The notes beneath the pieces were generated by a model. It did not search any database. It saw only the letters and a program-made list of their open reading frames with translations, and was not told where the DNA came from. Made by a program: the position numbers and the translations under genes. Positions 60,028 to 64,000 of a stretch of 64,000 nt of DNA are shown one piece after another. Each line of letters opens with the position of its first letter. Within the stretch, counting starts at the first letter, position 1. Source of the stretch: CBDCGV01 sp965216955 (lineage in GTDB: Bacteria; Bacteroidota; Bacteroidia; Chitinophagales; JADIYW01); contig CBDCGV010000017.1 in the NCBI GenBank assembly GCA_965216955.1, positions 248,001-312,000 of the forward strand, in the 5' to 3' direction.

Positions 60028-60867
60028 TTGTCTGTCTTAAATCAACTTTTAAGTAAAGAAATAGCCGAAAAAGCATGGGAACAGCTTCAAAAGATGCTAT
60101 TTCCTTCAGATAGAAAGCAAATTAAGCAGCTAATTTCACTAAAACCAATAGAAATTTATGAAACCAAATCTTCCTTCAATATCGATGGGGCAGATATTCA
60201 GGTTGGTATAAAATCCTATTTAGAAAACATTTTAGAAAACCGAAAGAACATTAGGAAAAAATGGTTAGGGCTTGCGTTTGGAACTCAAGAAAGTTTAACC
60301 TATGGTTTTCATGTTGTTGTTAATAGTGCCATTGACTATCCTAATGCAAAAATATATTTACAAAATAACTATGTAGATAATCCCTTTAACTTCAATAACG
60401 ACAGGTATCAACTAACAATTAAGGATGTTGATATAAAAGAAAAAGAAAAGGAGCTTAGTACAGACTTGTCTTTGGAAGGATCTATTAACATTTGGTTTCT
60501 AAAAATAAGAACGAAAGGCATTTTAAACGTAATAGGTAACCCATATTATCAAACGAAAGACAAAACTATAAGGATGAAGGATTTAAAATATACTTTTAAA
60601 TCCAAAAACCTTGTTTTAAAACTTTTGGACAAATATTATCACAAGCGTTTTTTATCTTTTTTAAAGGATCTAATAATTATTCCAATCGACGAAGCTTTAT
60701 TTAAGGCAAAAATCCTTGCTCAGGAAGAAATGAACCATCATCAAAAAGAGTCAAGGTTTGTTTTTAATGGGATTCTTAATGATTTAGAACTTGAAAGACT
60801 TAAAGTAGAAGAGCGGACAATAAAAGCTGTTTTCTTAGCGCAAGGAAACTTAAGGTTAGCAAAATAA
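60028..60867 (+). CDS. DUF4403-like protein of unknown function
   Basis: A 279-residue soluble protein starting with TTG (no ATG fits). The C-terminal half, with long strands, KGILNVIGNPYYQTKDKTIRMKDL-type segments, a basic amphipathic helix and a final VFNGILNDLELERLKV, recalls the DUF4403 family, which is elongated and lipid-binding-like. Resemblance is weak; I would not assign function. It follows the NifU gene on the same strand by 27 bp. Confidence 0.6.
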   Translation: MSVLNQLLSKEIAEKAWEQLQKMLFPSDRKQIKQLISLKPIEIYETKSSFNIDGADIQVGIKSYLENILENRKNIRKKWLGLAFGTQESLTYGFHVVVNSAIDYPNAKIYLQNNYVDNPFNFNNDRYQLTIKDVDIKEKEKELSTDLSLEGSINIWFLKIRTKGILNVIGNPYYQTKDKTIRMKDLKYTFKSKNLVLKLLDKYYHKRFLSFLKDLIIIPIDEALFKAKILAQEEMNHHQKESRFVFNGILNDLELERLKVEERTIKAVFLAQGNLRLAK

Positions 60868-60900
60868 CCTTATAAGAAAGCCCCGGACTTTATAGAGTAG

Positions 60901-61503
60901 TTAAAAAACAAAAACGGTTGCAAGTATTTGACCTGTTATACCCACTAAAAAACCAGTATATAACTCTCCTATCGAATGGGCATCCAAATACAATCGCGCT
61001 GTAGCAACCAACCCGACTAAAATGACTGCTCCTAAGAAAATGTAGCTATAATCGTACGTCGAAGAATTAAGCCATAAAAGTATTTCAAAAAACAAGCCAC
61101 CCATTCCAACCATATGTAAGCTAATTTTTTGAAAATTATTAATTACAAATGCCATTGATAAAGCAATTACAGATCCCAAGATAAACGCCTGAATCAAAAT
61201 TGGAAAACTAGTAGACTTTACCGACATATAAGTCCAAACATAAAAGACAATGGCAATCATTAATGGACCAATTCTTTCCTTTTTATCATGCATTTGATAC
61301 GAACTAATAAAACCAATCGGTTTCATTAATAAAATCATAAACATAGGGTAGCAAAATGTGAGCAAGAAAAGTAGTACTAAATTCTTCTCGTCATATTCTT
61401 GACCAAAAACATATTGGTTTGTGTGATAAAGTAACAAAACAACCTGTATAGTCACCAATAAAGGGTGAAATACGAAAGAAACAAAATTAAATAGGACTTT
61501 CAT
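60901..61503 (-). CDS. PAP2-like membrane protein
   Basis: A 200-residue polytopic protein with about six helices. The end RLYLDAHSIGELYTGFLVGI near 165-185 recalls the last catalytic motif of PAP2 phosphatases (S/A-R-x5-H-x3-D), but the preceding K-x6-R-P and S-G-H motifs are not clear, so it may be catalytically different. Its ATG overlaps the rpoN stop by one base, coupling translation. Confidence 0.72.
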   Translation of the reverse strand: MKVLFNFVSFVFHPLLVTIQVVLLLYHTNQYVFGQEYDEKNLVLLFLLTFCYPMFMILLMKPIGFISSYQMHDKKERIGPLMIAIVFYVWTYMSVKSTSFPILIQAFILGSVIALSMAFVINNFQKISLHMVGMGGLFFEILLWLNSSTYDYSYIFLGAVILVGLVATARLYLDAHSIGELYTGFLVGITGQILATVFVF

Positions 61504-62951
61504 TAAAGCTCTTTTCTTAATCGAGCAACAGGAATGTTTAGTTGTTCTCTATATTTAGCAACGGTGCGCCTTGCAATATTATAGCCTTTTTCCTTTAACA
61601 ATTCTGCTAATTTCTGATCTGAATGAGGCTTTGTTCGGTCTTCCTCTTCTACGATATTACTAAGTATCTTTTTAACTTCTCTAGTTGAAACTTCTTCACC
61701 GCTATCTGTTTGAATAGACTCCGAGAAAAAAGATTTTAATTTAAATGTTCCAAACTCTGTTTGAACATATTTACTATTCGCAACCCTTGAAACCGTTGAA
61801 ATGTCCAAATTTGTTATTTCCGCTATGTCTTTTAAGATCATTGGCTTTAACCTTGTTTCATCACCAGTTAAAAAATATTCTTTCTGATAATCGACAATCG
61901 CATACATCGTTGATAATAGTGTATGTTGACGCTGCTTTATAGCATCAATAAACCATTTTGCAGAATCAATTTTTTGCTTAATAAACAAGATCGCTTCTTT
62001 TTGTTTTTTATTCTTGGATTCGCTTCTACTATAGGCTTGCATCATTTCTTTGTACCCATCACTAATCCTAAGGTCTGGAGCATTTCTAGAGTTTAAAGAA
62101 ACCTCTAATTCCCCATTGTTATTTACAATAGTGAAATCTGGAACAATATATTGGTTCTGGCTAGAGCCTCCGCCTTGAATAGAGCCTCCAGGTTTTGGAT
62201 TAAGTTTTAATATAACCTCAAAAGCCTCTTTTAATTCTTCATCCTTTAGGTTTAACTGCTTGATTAGTTTTTCATAGTGTTTCTTGGTAAATGCATCAAA
62301 GTACTTTTCCAAAATTTTCTTTGCTAAAAGATGTGTTTCGTCTTTTTCCTTTTTCCTGTCCAATTGCAGTAGTAAACATTCTTGTAAAGAGCGTGCTGCT
62401 ACACCGGCAGGTTCAAACTTTTGGATCAAGGTTAATAAAGATTCAAGCTCTTCCTTTGTAGCAACAATATTTTGTGTAAATGCCAAATCATTTACGATTG
62501 CATCTAATTCCCTTCTGATATATCCATCATCATCGATACTGCCCACAATTTGTTCTGCTATTTTCCTCTGATGATCATCTAAGTCTAACAATCCTAATTG
62601 CTGATTCAATCTATCATGAAACGTATTTGCTACTGCTATTGGAATTGCTTTATCCTCACCATCTTTATTATAATTCCCAGATCCTTGATATAGATAATCA
62701 TCATCATCGGTTAAATAGTCGCTTAAATCAATAACTTCTTCTTGTTCTCCCGTTTCTTGATTTTCAGAACTATCATCGGCCAACAAATCCTCTTTGTCTT
62801 CAACACCTTCTTCAAGTGCGGGGTTGGCCTCTAATTCATCTTTTATTCTCTGCTCCAATATAGCTGTTGGAACCTGCAACAACTTCATTAATTGAATTTG
62901 TTGAGGTGATAATTTTTGAATTTGTTTCTGACTTAGCTTTTGCCTTAGCAT
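61503..62951 (-). CDS. rpoN: RNA polymerase sigma-54 factor
   Basis: A 482-residue sigma-54. Region I is the Gln/Leu-rich N-terminus (LSPQQIQLMKLLQVP), region II an acidic stretch (about 48-88), region III has the core-binding and HTH parts, and the RpoN box ARRTVAKYREQLNIP lies near 460-474. Sigma-54 promoters need activator ATPases; none lies in this window. A long inverted repeat lies in the 265-bp gap to asnS. Confidence 0.95.
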   Translation of the reverse strand: MLRQKLSQKQIQKLSPQQIQLMKLLQVPTAILEQRIKDELEANPALEEGVEDKEDLLADDSSENQETGEQEEVIDLSDYLTDDDDYLYQGSGNYNKDGEDKAIPIAVANTFHDRLNQQLGLLDLDDHQRKIAEQIVGSIDDDGYIRRELDAIVNDLAFTQNIVATKEELESLLTLIQKFEPAGVAARSLQECLLLQLDRKKEKDETHLLAKKILEKYFDAFTKKHYEKLIKQLNLKDEELKEAFEVILKLNPKPGGSIQGGGSSQNQYIVPDFTIVNNNGELEVSLNSRNAPDLRISDGYKEMMQAYSRSESKNKKQKEAILFIKQKIDSAKWFIDAIKQRQHTLLSTMYAIVDYQKEYFLTGDETRLKPMILKDIAEITNLDISTVSRVANSKYVQTEFGTFKLKSFFSESIQTDSGEEVSTREVKKILSNIVEEEDRTKPHSDQKLAELLKEKGYNIARRTVAKYREQLNIPVARLRKEL

Positions 62952-63000
62952 TGTAACATTTTATTATGCGGCTAATTTAGTAATTACCTTTTTTATTTGT

Positions 63001-63162
63001 TGAAGTTGTTTAGACTTTTCATTTGGACTGCAAATTTGTCTTATCACGCTCACTTATCTTTTCTTTTTCTTTCCGTAGCTAAGGCTATGCAAAGAAAAAG
63101 ATGCATCAATTGAGCACAAAATACTTTTTTTCGTCTTCAAACTAAAAGTCTAAACAACTTCA
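63001..63162. repeat. Long interrupted palindrome (MITE/REP-like) between rpoN and asnS
   Basis: Outer arms TGAAGTTGTTTAGACTTTT (63001-63019) and 63144-63162 are a perfect 19-bp inverted repeat. A second nested hairpin near 63049-63115 uses GCTCA/TGAGC, TCTTTTTCTTT/AAAGAAAAAGA and a TAAG loop. The structure of about 162 bp suggests a miniature inverted-repeat element or a structured RNA; no coding frame is present. Confidence 0.65.
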
Positions 63163-63216
63163 TGAACAAGATACTCAACGAAAGCTGTTATAATTAATTA
63201 TTTTCGCTAAATAATT

Positions 63217-64000
63217 ATGGAAAACACTTACATCGCCGATTTAGCTTCCTTTGAAGGAAAAAAAGTACAAGTCAATGGGTGGGTTGCTAACAAACGCATA
63301 AGTAAGGGTTTAATTTTTATAGTATTAAGAGATGGAAGTGGTTTTTGTCAATGCATTTTTGATGAAAAAACACTTGACGAAACCGTTTTTAATGAAGCTA
63401 AAAGCCTAACACTAGAGAGTTCTATATCTATATCAGGCGCTATTGTTAAAGACAACAGGCAAGTTGGTGGGTATGAAATTCATGTGTCAGATCTAAAGGT
63501 TTTCCAACTGAGCGCAGATTTTCCAATTGCAAAAAAAGAACATGGTGTAGATTTTTTAATGGATCACCGACATTTATGGTTGAGATCAAAAAAGCAATGG
63601 GCCATAATGCGAGTAAGAAATAAAGTTAAATGGCACATTAATAAGTTTTTTCAAGAAGAAGGTTTTTTGCAATTAGACTCTCCCTTATTTACGGGTAGCT
63701 CTGCTGAAGGTACTACAACTTTGTTTAGTACTGATTTCTATGGAAACCCTGCTTATCTTGCTCAAACAGGACAGCTTTATGGAGAAGCTATGGCGCTCGC
63801 CTTTGGAAAAGTTTACACTTTTGGTCCAACCTTTAGGGCAGAAAAAAGTAAAACCCGTCGACATTTATCTGAGTTTTGGATGATAGAGCCTGAAATGGCT
63901 TTTTATAATAATGAAATGAATATGGACCTTATCGAACGCTTCATTCGATCTGTTGTCAAAAACGTTGTTAATGAATGTTCTACTGAACTTCATATGCTGA
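63217..64000 (+). CDS. asnS: Asparaginyl-tRNA synthetase, 5' part (runs off the window)
   Basis: Reads open from the ATG at 63217 to the window end, about 261 codons. The N-terminal OB-fold reads VQVNGWVANKRISKG, and the class II core has QTGQLYGEAMA and motif 2 FGPTFRAEKSKTRRHLSEFW. The AEKSKTRRHL string is typical of AsnRS. It ligates asparagine to tRNA-Asn. The rest lies beyond the window. Confidence 0.93.
   Translation, partial: MENTYIADLASFEGKKVQVNGWVANKRISKGLIFIVLRDGSGFCQCIFDEKTLDETVFNEAKSLTLESSISISGAIVKDNRQVGGYEIHVSDLKVFQLSADFPIAKKEHGVDFLMDHRHLWLRSKKQWAIMRVRNKVKWHINKFFQEEGFLQLDSPLFTGSSAEGTTTLFSTDFYGNPAYLAQTGQLYGEAMALAFGKVYTFGPTFRAEKSKTRRHLSEFWMIEPEMAFYNNEMNMDLIERFIRSVVKNVVNECSTELHML

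Overview
The window is a low-GC chromosomal segment of a Bacteroidota bacterium, most likely order Flavobacteriales. The evidence is a complete Bat (aerotolerance) operon, secreted proteins with type IX secretion C-terminal sorting domains, a split MetH, promoters of the Bacteroidota TAnnTTTG type, and a DUF3871 protein, a family typical of Bacteroidota mobile elements. I cannot name the genus.

Layout. 1-8400: moxR-DUF58-(membrane protein)-batA-batB-batC-batD-batE, one tightly packed operon. 8400-13400: four minus-strand genes (secreted GH88/GH105-like glycosidase, bile-acid/sodium symporter family protein, class C beta-lactamase-like serine hydrolase, LtrA-like membrane protein). 13700-15750: large secreted adhesin-like protein with an L-type lectin-like region. 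15833-18427: an NLR-like protein (EAD-like N-terminus, NB-ARC NTPase, nine nearly identical TPRs), a candidate defence sensor. 18774-20630: APC permease with a C-terminal EIIA-like domain.

20805-38722 is an integrated element of about 17.9 kb in a tRNA-Asn gene. It has 51-bp direct repeats, a tyrosine recombinase next to the intact tRNA, and candidate arm-type integrase sites at both ends. Its cargo is a six-gene plus-strand operon: UvrD-like helicase, RecB/Cas4-type nuclease, type III Mod, type III Res and two small unknown proteins. It also carries a five-gene cluster of tiny unknown proteins divergent from an XRE regulator, and a replication-like set (DUF3871, RecA-like ATPase, DEAD-type helicase). 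Between the tRNA halves I found by eye only one CpG dinucleotide, although both flanks have many. The helicase and nuclease genes appear to split one Fe-S nuclease domain between two polypeptides.

38880-64000 is chromosomal backbone: PfkB kinase, secreted/outer-membrane proteins, a split methionine synthase (two genes) under a SAM-I riboswitch, an ATP-grasp protein, a voltage-sensor-like membrane protein overlapping a secreted esterase, and a divergently regulated sterol-modification-like pair (Rieske oxygenase and sterol C-24 methyltransferase homologue) with a TetR regulator and an operator in between. Then come tRNA-Phe, O-succinylhomoserine sulfhydrylase, OsmC, tRNA-Pro, rhodanese, hemolysin-III family, an ECF sigma/membrane regulator/Spy-like cluster, MazG-like, SDR, NifU-like, a lipid-phosphatase-like membrane protein, rpoN, and the start of asnS.

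Limits: all calls come from reading the sequence and translated proteins without searches. Dinucleotide counts, fold matches and novelty need computation.
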